Source: Paratinospora sagittata
Taxonomy: Eukaryota > Streptophyta > Magnoliopsida > Ranunculales > Menispermaceae
Assembly: GCA_035771175.1 (NCBI GenBank)
Contig: CM069598.1
Span: 19,816,438 to 19,880,437 of the forward strand
Direction: 5' to 3'
DNA length: 64,000 nucleotides
Shown: positions 10,451 to 21,875 of the stretch, in pieces
Layout of the letters: each line of letters opens with the position of its first letter
Position numbering within the stretch: the first letter of the stretch is position 1
Notes under the pieces: model-generated
What the model saw: the letters and a program-made list of their open reading frames with translations, nothing else
The model's database searches: none
Told to the model about the DNA's origin: nothing
Position numbers and translations under genes: made by a program

Positions 10451-11713
10451 TGATACTGATAAGTAGGTTTTTACGCATGTTTTATGTCATAGTTTCGATT
10501 TATTATGTTTCAGTTTTTACTTTTATATGTCATTTTATGTGAATGTTTTGATAGTTTTTACACTTGGTTTATGCTTGATTTTATAGGTTTTAAAGTGGTC
10601 GTAAAGTGATATGAAAGTGGTAAACAAGTAGCCAAGCATTGAAAGGGAGAAACAAGTGTAAAACAATGACATAAAGTAGAGAAATCGGGATAAAAAAGGA
10701 AGCAAAACCACCAAAAGCACTGCAACGCCCAAGTGTTGGCACCGTGGCAATAGGAGTGGTGACGTTAAAGAAAAAAACAAGTATGGCGCTGCAACACCCA
10801 AGTGAGTGCCACAACGCCCATGCACCCAAATTTTCGTACTTTGAGTAGGATTCTTACTCCGAATTCGTGGTTTTTCATACGACTTCCTACTCTCTCCCAC
10901 CTATAAATACATTATAAAGGAAGGTTTTAGAGATAAAATAGAAAGGAGATCAAGTCGAATTGGATTGGATCGAAAGAGAAGAAAATGGTGAAGTTGGAGA
11001 CAATGGAGCAATCTTCACATCTAGAAATCTAGTTTGTTTCTTCATGTTTATGTTCATGATATTCATTAATATCTTTGGTGTTTTCTTTATTTCAATGATG
11101 AACTAAGTTATTTGTCTAGAGGATAGATAGATCCTAAACTTGATACTATGTTTTAATTTGATTTTAATTATTATTAATACATTTTCTTTACTTTATTTAT
11201 AATTTTCAATTTTTAATGCTTTTGATCTACTGGTCATAAATTGATTGTTCTTAGATCTAGAGTTTGGTACTCGAAAGAGGGAACTTGAGATTGGATTGGA
11301 GAAAATATAACCTAAGATATTTATAGAATCGAGAAGTTTATAAGATTCTTTGAAGTCGTGGAAAAAATAACAAAGTGTAAAGAATTTGTATGATTTTGGT
11401 TTTTATCGAGAAATCGAAACTAGGAGAATAGATTAATAATAAATATACATGAAAAACATAGTTGAAAGTTAGGTGAAGTTGAACCTCTGGAATTTCTCTT
11501 TATTGATTTCTTCTTGATTTTGATTTTTTGCTATTTCCTAGTTTTCAGTAATTTGTTTTTTATTTACTTAATTCTCAATTTTTTTCATCTAGATAAAGTT
11601 AGGGTTATTAATTACGGTACTTAGTGAGATTTGAATTAATCCTTGAAGACGATAACCCAATTCATTGGTATATTATAAACTTGACACTATGCCCTTGCGA
11701 TTGATTGCGAACA
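10451..11713 (+). repeat. 5' LTR of Athila-like element
   Basis: It matches 18721-19963 over its length with scattered substitutions and indels. The start is either TGATAC at 10451, which fits the AGTAC duplication, or TGATAAGTAGG at 10457, which fits the 3' LTR better. It ends GCGAACA. A TATA box (CTATAAATAC) lies at 10901-10910. Compared with the 3' LTR, it holds an extra partly repeated block around 10720-10820 and lacks about 75 bp found at 19590-19665. Confidence 0.85.
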
Positions 11714-11718
11714 AGTTT

Positions 11719-11737
11719 TTGGCGTCGTTGCCAGGGA
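11719..11737 (+). other. primer binding site, tRNA-Asp type
   Basis: TTGGCGTCGTTGCCAGGGA follows the 5' LTR by a few bases. It is close to the complement of the plant tRNA-Asp 3' end, with two apparent substitutions in the core. Confidence 0.75.
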
Positions 11738-11885
11738 TTGATTCAATTCTAGTTTAACTAATATCGTTACCAAGTGACCTTGATTTTAATTTAGAAATTT
11801 CTTTTTGTTTTTCTAATTTTTCTTTTCTTTTTGGTTTGTCTCTTTATAAGTTCCTTCGAGTGGTGTATGCAGAAAGCAAAGAGTC

Positions 11886-13314
11886 TTGAACTTGTGTCTT
11901 GCGATCAAAAAAATCAAAAGAACTCTTAGAAAGTTAAGGAAGAAGAAAAGGATTGAAATTCAAGCAATGAATGCCAAGAACAATCAATTAACACTTCGGG
12001 ATTATTTAAAGCCGGTCATCAATAATAACTACTCGGGCATTGTGTGCATGCCAATCAATGCAAATAACTTTGAGTTGAAACCGACCTTAATAACCATGAT
12101 CCAACAACATCAGTTTGGTGGTTCTCCATAAAAAGACCCAACCACACATTTGACTACATTCTTGGAGATGGTGTGATACAATGAAGATGAATGGTGTTAC
12201 AGAGGAGACCATTAGGCTGCACTTGTTTCCCTTCTCTTTAAGAGATTAAGCGAGAGCATGGTTGCAATCTCTGCAACCCGGAAGCATTACAACATGGGAG
12301 GATATGGTTCAAAAGTTCTCTCCACCAGCAAAGATGACTGAATTGAGGATCGAAATTGGGCAATTCAAGCAACTAGATTCCGAATCACTTTATGAAGCGT
12401 GGGAAAGATTCAAGGAACTCCTTAGGAAGTGCCCCCAACATGATTTCGAGGATTGGTTGCAAATTCAAATGTTCTACAATGGGATGATGGTGCCAACAAC
12501 AACTTTAGTAGATGCGGCTGCTGGAGGCACTTTATTGAGGAAAACAACGAATGAAGCCCTTGCTATTTTTGGAAGAGATGACTTCTAACACTTATGAGGC
12601 CCCAAGTGAGAGATCCATGGTTTAGAAGGTGGCTGAAATGCATGTAGTCGATCACATAAATCGGCAAAAATTTCCACCCTCATACATCACGTAGCAGTTT
12701 TATCTAATCAAGGAGCCCCTCCTACCATAGAATCGGTTGTAGCTGCAAGTATGGTGTATTTGGGAGTTGACACTAATGAAGAGCAAGTAAAATTTGTGAA
12801 TAACCGAGCCTATAATTATAGGGGTAATCCTTTACCCAATCAATATCACCCGGGTATTTGCAACCATGAGAATTTTTCCTATTCAAATATAAGGAATGTA
12901 TTGCAACCTTCATCAGGCATGTATAATCAAGTACCTGCGAAGAAGCCCTCTTTGGAAGGCCTTGTAAGTACTTTTGTGGTGGAAACGAGATCAAGGTTTA
13001 CTAAGAATGAGTATAGGCTGGATAATATAGAGACTCATATGGGCAACATGGGAGCATCGATAAAGTCTTTGGAGGTTCAGATCGAGCAACTTGCTTCATC
13101 CATCAATGCCCAACAAAAAGGCTCCTTTCCAAGTTATACAAAAGCGAATCCTAAGGGGCAGTGCAAAGACATTACTCTCAAAAGTAAAAAGGAAGTTGAG
13201 GGAGTCAATCCACAAATCAACATCAATCTTACTCCCATACCACCAGCAACTGGCCACAAGGAAGAGCTCAACGAGGATGAAAAAAGTGAAGTGAAGTTAA
13301 AGAATGAGACCTAG
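11886..13314 (+). pseudogene. gag region of Athila-like element
   Basis: Three open segments in the right order carry gag. The central one (12262-12588) is a retrotransposon gag domain with TTWEDMVQKF, ESLYEAWERFKELLRKCPQH and MFYNGM motifs, the usual core of Ty3/gypsy gag. The last (12751-13314) is a lysine-rich tail with a coiled-coil-like stretch, around RLDNIETHMGNMGASIKSLE. No CCHC zinc knuckle is evident. Stops and frameshifts at about 12132-12260 and 12589-12750 break the frame. Confidence 0.7.
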
Positions 13315-13599
13315 AGGCCTGGATCTATATCCTTTCCGGATAATCTTCCTATCCTTAAAACTCCTATCCCGTATCCTCGGAGATTTCAGAAGAAGAAGCT
13401 AGATGCTCAGTTTGCAAAATTTCTTGAGATGCTTAAGAAAATTCACATTAACATTCCTTTTACAAATGCACAGGAGCAAATGCTAAAGTATTTCAAGTGC
13501 ATGAATGTCTAAGAAGCAAAAGTTGGAGGAATTCGAGACGGTAAAGCTCACAGAGGAGTGTAGAACTATTGTTTAAAAGAAATGATCTCAGAAGTTAAA

Positions 13600-13960
13600 G
13601 GATCCAGAGAGTTTTACTATACCTTGCACAATTGGCTCTTCTTTATTTGATAAAGTACTTTGTGATTTGGGTGCAAGAATAAATCTAATGCCTATATTTG
13701 TTTTCAGGAAATTGGGACTTGGAGAAATGAAGCCTACAACCATCACCTTGCAACTGGCGGATTGATCTCTCACCTATCCCTGTGGAGTCATTGAAGACGT
13801 GTTGGTCAAGGTGGATACATTTATCTTCCCAGTGGATTTTGTTGCTTGGATATGGAAGAGGATGATAAGATCTTGTTGATTCTTGGGAGGCCGTTTCTAG
13901 CTACCGGAAGGGTTTCGATAGATGTACAACGTGGTAAATTAACTTTGAGGGTCAATTAAG
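13600..13960 (+). pseudogene. aspartic protease region of Athila-like element
   Basis: Translation near 13611-13695 gives [20 protein letters not shown] followed by ARINLMP. The DLGA-x-INLMP form of the retroviral-type aspartic protease active site is typical of Athila elements. Downstream, a second conserved stretch reads like the LGRPFLATGR motif at about 13883-13915. Single-base indels interrupt the frame. Confidence 0.65.
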
Positions 13961-14133
13961 AAAACGATTAGTTCAACATTTACCACATACTCAAATTTCC
14001 AGAGGAGTTGAGCACTTTCCACTGGATAGACGTGCTTGAAAGTTGTATTCAAGATGTTCATATGGAAACAACATCGGTAGACCCTTTGGAGCCTTGAGAT
14101 GTGGTGGTGAATGAGGATGTCTAGCACTATGTA

Positions 14134-15743
14134 TTGGCTCTTAAAGCTCCTTTGTCCGAACCTTCCCAAAGCGAAGTGGAGAATATAGATGACCTTTCCC
14201 TAACGGAGTTGATGGAACCTACATTGGAATTGAAGCCATTATCGGAGCATCTCCGGTATGCATTTTTGGGAGAGAAGTATGTATATCCAATTATTATATC
14301 ATCATCTTTGTCTCATATTGAAGAAGATAAGTTACTGTGTATTTTGAGGGTGCATAAATTGGTGTTGGGGTGGTCTATTTCAGACAATCGAAGGCATCAA
14401 CCCATCTATTTGCATGCACAAGATATTGATGGAGGTATCTTACAAGCCTTCTATTGGGCACCAAAGCAGGCTAAATCCTGCAATGAAAGAGGTGGTTCAG
14501 GCTGAAATCTTGAAGTGGTTAAAAACATGAATTATTTATGCTATTTCAAATTGTTCTTCGGTGTGTCTGGTTCAAGTGGTGTTAAAGAAAGGTGAAATCA
14601 CAGTGCTGAAGAATGAAGATGATGAACTTGTTTCTATAAGAACTATCACAGGATGACGAGTGTGCAGTGATTGACAGAAGCTCAACAAGGCTACAAGGAA
14701 TGATCCTTTTCCCATTTCTTTCATTGATCAAATGTTGGACTGATTAGCGAGATTTCAATATTATTGTTTTTTGGATAGTTATTCAGGGTACAACCAAATT
14801 GCTATTGCCCCGAAAAACCAAGAGAACTTTCACATGCCCATATGGTACATTTGCTATTCGAAGATTGCCTTTTGGTTTGTGCAATGCCTTGGCTACTTTC
14901 TAACGTTGTATGATGGCTATCTTTTCGAAAATGGTGGAAGAGATTATGAAAGTTTTCATGGATGACTTTTTGATCTTTGGCTCATCCTTTGATCATTGTT
15001 TGCACAACCTTACTCTTGTGTTGTAGTGATGTGAGGAAACTAATTTGGTCTTAAATTTGGAAGAAATGTCACTTCATGGTTCGAAAAGGAATTGTACTTG
15101 GACACCGGGCATCTTCAAAATGGTTTGAAGTTGACCGGGAAAAGATTGTTGCAATTGAAAGGGTTCCACCCTCGAAGAATGTTAAAGGCATAAGGAGTTT
15201 CTTGTGCCATGTCGACTTTTATGGAGATTTATAAAGGATTTTTCTAAGATTACTGAGCCTCTTTGTAATCTTCTTGAGAAGCATGCTCCTTTCGATTTCA
15301 ATGAGGAGTGTGTGACAACTTTTGAGTTGATAAAGACAACCTTGATTTCCACTCCTATCATGGTGGTACTGGATTGGAAGGGACCATTTTAGGTTATGTG
15401 CGATGCAAGTGATTATGCAACCGATGCGGTACTCAACCAACGACATGACTAGATGTTCCAGCTTATATATTATGCAAGTCGTACTCTTGATGGGGCTCAA
15501 TGAAGTTATACAAAAATCAAGAAAGAATTGTTAGCTTTGGTATTTGCTTGTGATAAAATTTGGTCTTATATTATTGGGTCCAAGGTGATTGTGTATACTG
15601 ATCATGCCACCATCCGTTACTTGTTTGAGAAAAAAGATGCCAAACCTCGGTTGATTCAGTGGATTCTGTTGTTACAAGAATTTGATCTTGAGATCCGGGA
15701 CAAGAAGGGTAGTGAGAATGTGGTTGCCGATCATATATCATGA
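14134..15743 (+). pseudogene. reverse transcriptase and RNase H of Athila-like element
   Basis: Fragments in several frames follow the gypsy order. A pre-RT region lies at 14134-14505. The palm motif LDSYSGYNQIAIAP lies near 14771-14815 and holds a catalytic Asp. FMDDF, the catalytic pair, lies near 14955-14970 in another frame. The connection GIVLGH and the segment IKDFSKITEPLCNLL (15204-15392) follow. RNase H at 15528-15743 shows [40 protein letters not shown] and the terminal ENVVADHIS. At least five stops or frameshifts separate the pieces, so no functional enzyme is encoded. Confidence 0.8.
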
Positions 15744-15836
15744 TTGCAACTCGAAGAAAAGAAAGATGGTGCCGTTATTCAAGAATCCTTTTAGGATGAA
15801 CAACTTTATGGGATAAATGCAAAACTTTTATGGTTT

Positions 15837-17028
15837 GTGGACTTTGTGAATTATTTTGCTAGTGGTGTATTGCCTCTAGATTTATCTCATTGTCAGAAGA
15901 AGAAATTTCTTCATGGTATGAAGTTCTATTTATGGGATGATCCTTTATTTTTCAAGAGGCGCAATGATCGAATCGTTAGGAGGTGTGTCCTAGAAGGGAA
16001 AGTGCAATCTATCCCTCAAGATTGTCATTCTTCCCCCTACGGGGACATTTTGGAGCAACACGTACGACGACTAAGATACTTCAAAGTGGGTTCTATTGGC
16101 CTATTTTATTTCATGATAGTTACACTTTTGTGAAAACTTGTGATCGTTGCCAATGTCTTGGCAACATCTTCAGGCGCCATGAGCTACCATTGAACAACAT
16201 CTTGAAGGTTGAGCTTTTTGATGTGTGGGGTGTAGACTTTATGGGACCTTTTCCACCTTCTTTTGCCAAGACTTATATTTTATTGATGGTGGATTATGTA
16301 TCAAAATGGGTTGAAGCTATAGCTATGACAACTAGTGATGCTAAAATGGTGCTGAGATTTCTACCTAAGAACATATTTACAAGATTTGGTGCTCCTCATG
16401 CAGTTATTAGTGATGAAGGTACCCACTTTTGTAATAAGCTGTTCAATTTTCTACTTGCCAAGTATGATGTGACGCATAAAGTAGCTCTTGCCTATCACCC
16501 ACAAACACATAGGCAAGCTGAAATTTTGAACCGGGAAGTGAAGCAAATTCTAGAGAAGTCTGTCAAGATTAAAAGGAAGGTTTGGCTTCAAAGCTCGATG
16601 ATGCCTTATGGGTGTATCAGACCGCATTTAAAACACCCCTTGGGATGTCCTCATATCGATTAGTGTTCGACAAGGCATGTCATTTATCAATTGAGTTGGA
16701 GCACTGTGCATATTGGGCAGTGAAGAAGTTAAACTTTGATTTGAAGGCATCCAGTGAACAAAGGATTTTGCAATTGAGTGAGATGGAGGAGTTCTGCCAT
16801 GATGCATATGAGAATGCCAAGATCTACAAAGAGCGGACCAAGCAGTGGCATGACAAGCAAGTTCTAAGGCATGAGTTCTTTCCGGGTCAACAAGTTTTTC
16901 TTTTCAACTCATGGTTGAAGTTGTTTTCTGGCAAGCTGAAATCTAGATGGTTGGGGCCATTCACCATTGCAAAGGTCTTTCCTTATGAAACGTGTGAAGC
17001 TGAGGTGCAAGGATGGTCTCTTTTTTGA
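15837..17028 (+). pseudogene. integrase of Athila-like element
   Basis: Overlapping open segments (15837-16133, 15983-16663, 16582-17028) give an integrase. The zinc-binding end retains the C-x2-C pair (CDRCQCLGN). The core has GVDFMGPFPPSF, VISDEGTHFCN and AEILNREVKQILEK, with candidate D, D and E. The C-terminal part has the gypsy features [20 protein letters not shown] and [13 protein letters not shown]. Two frame changes divide it. Confidence 0.8.
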
Positions 17029-18720
17029 GCCAATGGCCAACAGTTGAAGCACTACTATGGCCAAGAAGAAAGGAATGTCAAGGGCATTTCTCTTGGAGAT
17101 CCATTTTGAAGAAAAGAGAAAGTCGGGCTACTAACTTTAAACCAAACGCTTGTTAGGCTTCGTTTTATTTGTCTTTAGTTTTAATTTTCTATGATGTCTT
17201 TGTTGTTGATTCTCCTCTCTTATTTTTCAGGTTTTTATGATGGAGATGTTTATGTTGAGGCTTCTACCCATAGTGGTTAAGGGAGTTTTTTTGCAACTTT
17301 CTTATTTATTTATATTTTTTCTTTTCATATATGTGTTGCATCGAGGACAATGTTTTGTTTAAGCTTGGGGGGAGAATTTTCAACTTTTGTCTTGGTTAGG
17401 ATGTGTGTTTAAGGATGTTTTATGGTTAGTCAGTGTGTTTCTAGGATTAGTTTAGGCTCATGTTCTTCCACAAGTATTGATTTGGTTTTATATATTTATG
17501 GATGACCTATAATAAGAATGGCATTTATGTGAATAAAACTCTAGGAAAATGTAGAAAGTTCTATCTTGAAGTCTGTGTGCTTGATTTGATTTCATGTTAT
17601 GTCTTATTTGAGATTCTTTATATTTTTTTTTGTACATGGTCGTGATCATTGAACCACTAGTGTTTAGAGTAGATCATTGCAAGTTAAGTACTTTATTGAG
17701 ATGTCTATGAACTCTAAAAATTGTTTGATCACCACTCGAGGCAAAATCCTAGAGATCACACCATTAAGAAGATGATTTAGGCCATGTTTGGATAGTTTGA
17801 GCCATTAAGCCTACTTATTGTTAAATATACCCCTAGTCACCCATTTTTCATCCTTTTAATCTTTTCTTTGTCACCTATGAATAATAGCTAAAGCCATATT
17901 TGTAAATTCTTGTTTCTCACTTTTGCCTCCTTTACACACTTTGCCAATGTTGAAGTGCAGATGTATTTGAAGGATGGACTATGGGAATGGATGAATGTTG
18001 GAAGCTGATGAAGATGAAAAGATATTTGTAGGAATGTTTGCTTTGTGTATTAGTTGAAATATTTTGAAAACTAGTGCAAAAGAAAGAATGCTATACCTTA
18101 TATTAAAAGAAATGAGTTTGGGGGTGTAGTAGTGTCTTCAATATTAAAAAAAAAAATAATAAAATTCCAAAATCTGGTTTTGGGTATATGTGTTATATTT
18201 GATATGGTTCTATGTAATGCCTTGGAGATAATCAAAGATGTTTAGGTTGTTTTGAGCCTAATTTTTTCCAGTTTTTATCCTACCTTTCACCCTAGCCTTA
18301 CATTACAAGCTTTTAGAAGCCCTATTGATTCCTAGTGGTGTGAAATCTACATTAGTGGAGAGTGGTGTGAAGAATAGGCCCATGAAGTTCAAAGTTAATC
18401 TATGATTAGAGATTGTGTATTTTACACTTACTTGCATTTATCTATGTAATTTATAAGTGGTTTCATGTGATTGATTATGTATTTACACTCTTTAAGAATC
18501 AAAGGTGAGGCCTGGTAGGAGTTGAATTTAAATTCTAGACATCTTTCATACTTTAGAAATTTTCCTAGAAGTTATTATATTTCACGCAATCTTTGAGGCC
18601 ATGTTTATGTCCATACTTTCAAATCAAATTTTTGTTTGTTTTAGAATGTGGTAGTATTGTGTGTTTTAGATTTGTTTTTCCTTTGCTCAGGAAGATCAAA
18701 GTCTCAAGTTTGGGGGTATT
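17029..18720 (+). other. Athila-like pol-to-LTR spacer
   Basis: About 1.7 kb without a credible frame. In this clade an envelope-like ORF may sit here; none is recognisable. Purine tracts occur at 17368-17378 (gcttggggggag), 18115-18125 and directly before the 3' LTR (agtttgggggtatt, 18707-18720), the last being the likely primer for plus-strand synthesis. Confidence 0.6.
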
Positions 18721-19963
18721 TGATAAATAGGTTTTAACATGTGTTTTGGTCGTAGTTTCAGTTTATTATGATTCGATTTTAACTTTTATGTGTCATTTTA
18801 TGTGAATGTTTTGATAGTTTTTACACTTGGTTTATGTTTGATTTTGTAGGTTTTAAAGTGGTCTTAAAGTGATATGAAAGTGGTGAACAAGTAGCCAAGC
18901 ATTGGAAGGATGAAAAAAAGTACAAAACAATGGCACAGAGTGGAGAAATCGGGCTAGAAAAGGAAGCAAAACCAAAAAAAACAGCAACCTAGGCGCTATA
19001 GCGCCCAAGTGTGAGCGCCGTGGCGCCCATGCACCTAGATTTTCCTACTTTGAGTAGGATTCTTACTTCGAATTCGTGGTTTTTCTTACAACTGCCTACT
19101 CTCTCCCACCTATAAATACATCATAAAGGAAGGTTTTAAAGAGAAAATAAAGAGGAGAACAAGTCGAATTGGATTGGATCGAAAGAGAAAAACGCAACGA
19201 AATCTTCACATCTAGAAATCTAGTTCATGTTTATGTTCATGATGTTCATCAATATCTTTAGTGTTTTCTTTATTTCAATGATGAACTAAGTTATTTGTCT
19301 AGAGGATAGATGGATCCTAAACTTGATACTATGTTTTAATTTGATTTTAATTATTATTAATAGATTTCCTTAGTTTATTTATATTTTTTTAATGCTTTTG
19401 ATCTACAAGTCATAGATTGATTGTTCTTAGATCTAGAGTTCGGTACTCAAAATAGAAAACTTGAGATTGGATTGGAAAAAATATAACCTGGCTATTTATA
19501 GAATCGAAAGGTTTATAAGATTCTTCGAAGTGGTGGAAAAAATCACAAAGCGTAAAGAATTTGTATGATTTTGATTTTTATCGAGAGATCGAAATCATAT
19601 CATATGAATATGTTCTAACTTAGCACTCAAGAGAGGGAGTTAGAGATTTCAAGATTTTTGACTTATAAACTAGGAAAATAGATTAATAATAAACATACAT
19701 GAGAAACATAGTTGAAAGTTAGGTGAAGTTGAACCTCTAGAATTTCTCTTTATTAATTTCTTATTGATTTTGATTTTCTGCTATTTCCTAGTTTTCATTA
19801 CATTGTTTTTAATTTACTTAATTCTCAATTTTATTCATCTAGATAAAGTTAGGATCATTAATTATGGTACTTAGTGAGAGTTGAATCAATCATTGAGGAC
19901 AATAACCCGATTCATTGATATATTATAAATTTTCCACCGTGCACTTGTGGTTGATTACGAACA
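18721..19963 (+). repeat. 3' LTR of Athila-like element
   Basis: It starts TGATAAATAGG after a purine tract and ends GAACA, followed by AGTAC. TATA box at 19110-19119. It contains a perfect 14-bp palindrome GGCGCTATAGCGCC (18992-19005), followed by further GCGCC blocks; the 5' LTR counterpart has lost most of these CpGs. Confidence 0.85.
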
Positions 19964-19968
19964 AGTAC

Positions 19969-20440
19969 ATATCTTTATTAGATTAAAATAACAAAATAAA
20001 AAAAAAATCCATATAACATGCATGTTTTATATCTTTATTCTTTATAAATTCTTAGTTGTTCAATATTTCTTTTGAATTTTTTTTCAATTGTTTCATCTTC
20101 ATTAATTAATAGGTTTTTAATAGAAAAGTATATCTATATTAATTAATAAGATTATAATATAAATACTTTGTAAATTTAATATATAAAAGAGAATCAATAA
20201 TTCTTACTATGAAATTTAATTCAATGGCTTAATTATACTCAAATTTCATCTATAATAAAAATGAAAGGCTTATATTTGGACAAAATTGGCTCCCCAATTT
20301 TAAAAATAAATCAGGTTTGGATACAAGAGTTGTGTTCGAAGTCAAACTCAAATTGAGTTGGACACACCATAAATTTGTTCATACAAAGTGGGGCCAACAC
20401 ACATTAATTTGTTAATATAAGGTGTTCAGACTGAATCTTT
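19969..20440. other. AT-rich spacer between gypsy element and MULE
   Basis: No gene. Some of this may belong to the outer MULE terminus, whose exact first base I could not fix. Confidence 0.4.
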
Positions 20441-20536
20441 GCCACCCTTACCTTTTTTTTTAAATAATTTTTTTCTATTAATAAAAAGGGTCCGACTACT
20501 TTCACCCACCTATTTCTATCTCTTCACCCACCCCAA
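20441..20536 (+). repeat. left terminal inverted repeat region of MULE
   Basis: The stretch from gccaccc to cacccaccc, including GGGTCCGACTACTTTCACCC, is repeated in inverted orientation at 46096-46175 (complement GGGTCCGGCTATTTTTACCC) at roughly 80 percent identity by eye. Confidence 0.6.
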
Positions 20537-21230
20537 AATTTTAAATAACTCATATCCTCTCTCCACCCTCGCATATTCCCATAATGTCCTTCACATTTTC
20601 AAACCCCAACGTCATTTTCCATTTCCCTCTTTCTCATTTTTTCTCTTCTCATCTCAATTAATTCACGATTTCGTTGAGTTTTTAGGGCATTCAACACGTT
20701 AGAACACTGCTAGGAACCATTACGAGCAACTTTGTCACGAAATCTTACAAAGAAACTATGTTATTTAGGGTTTTTGAGTCCTCAAAGTAAAAGTGATTCA
20801 AGAAATCGAATCAACCAAATCGATAAGTAAATATTTGATTTCTTCAAGTTTAAGTTGATTTCAATGCTACATTGTTGTATTGGATTGCTTTTGTGCAAAG
20901 AAATGGTTGAAAATGATGAAATGGAGGAGACAGAAATGGGTTCTAGAAACCCATTCCGCATGAGAATCGCAACCGTTCGACCTATCAAGGTCGGACGGTT
21001 GAATGTGTGTCTGACCCAAACAGTTGAAAAAATGCTCTCTGTTCGACTGGACAGGATCATACACACACAAAGAAGTCCGACCTTTCACGGTCGGACATCT
21101 TATGCTTTGTCTGTTCCAATGAGGGTGGATAGAGCATTTTTTTGATTTTTTTAATTTTTGTTTAAGCTAAATATCCACTGTTTGTCCTAATTGTATAGTT
21201 TTTTGTATGTATTTGGCTATTTTGATAGAT
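20537..21230 (+). other. left subterminal region / PMD gene leader of MULE
   Basis: Non-coding stretch with GTCGGAC-type motifs in both orientations around 20985-21110 (for example AGGTCGGACGG near 20990 and TCCGACC...GGTCGGAC near 21076-21098). The same motif forms an array at the other end of the MULE (45400-45640). It may be leader plus transposase-binding region; this is inference. Confidence 0.45.
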
Positions 21231-21408
21231 ATGCCGCCAAGAACAAGAAGAAGAGGTCGTTTGAAAGAACAAAGCTAGCAAAGAAGAAGGCCAACGGCCT
21301 CAGAGAGACAAAAACGACGCGAGTCACCACCACTACCCCTTGTTATACATGAATAAGAAGAGCAACAATCTAAAGAAGAACCTATGTAGGTTGGGGTGGA
21401 GGGAGAAG
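21231..21408 (+). pseudogene. first exon of MULE PMD gene (5' of nested insertion)
   Basis: From ATG at 21231 the translation begins MPPRTRRRGRLKEQS and continues with a basic, then Glu/Gln-rich stretch that has in-frame stops. It is cut at 21408 by the copia/SIRE-like insertion. After that insertion (35893) the frame resumes with acidic residues and PMD sequence. Basic MPPRTRR-type starts are common in PMD proteins of MULEs. Confidence 0.5.
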
Positions 21409-21875
21409 TGTTATCTTAATGAACACCATGAAATGAATGTTTTAATGATTCCAAATATCTCCAATCTGTGTATCTAATGATTTTGTCAAGTGTTTCAGAT
21501 TTATCAAGAATCAAGATCAAGGAACTGAGCTCACAAGCCTATTGAACATCACAAGTAAAGTTTCGAGTCCTTCAGTACTTAGAATGTAAAACCAATCGAT
21601 CAATTTGGTCTCAGCAAGATTTAATTATTTTCATATTTTGATCGTCACATCTTAAAGATATTTCTATGTTTTTTAAAGTATTTGATTTGATCAGAAAATA
21701 TTAATGGTTTTAATCATGTTTTATCGAACTTTAATTGAGAAATCAAAAATTGTTTATATAGAGTCTTTCAGGACGCTAATGTTTTAGCAGCGCCCTCTTG
21801 GACTTGATGAGTCAGGATATTGATAAAATATTAGGACACTCAAGGTTGAATTGAACTGATTCATAAGGACGCTTA

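Larger units (their letters stand above)
10451..19963 (+). mobile_element. Athila-like Ty3/gypsy LTR retrotransposon, full length but degenerate
   Basis: Two direct LTRs of about 1.25 kb flank a primer binding site matching the 3' end of tRNA-Asp, a gag-like region, protease, reverse transcriptase, RNase H and integrase in gypsy order, and a non-coding stretch before the 3' LTR. The tRNA-Asp primer, the DLGA-x-INLMP protease motif and the long pol-to-LTR spacer are Athila-clade features. AGTAC at 10446-10450 and 19964-19968 is a likely 5-bp target duplication. Many stops, frameshifts and LTR differences indicate an old insertion. Confidence 0.88.

Noticed and set aside
10535..10900. Minus-strand open frame of 121 codons
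   Set aside because: It lies in the 5' LTR of the Athila-like element; the matching 3' LTR does not keep it open.
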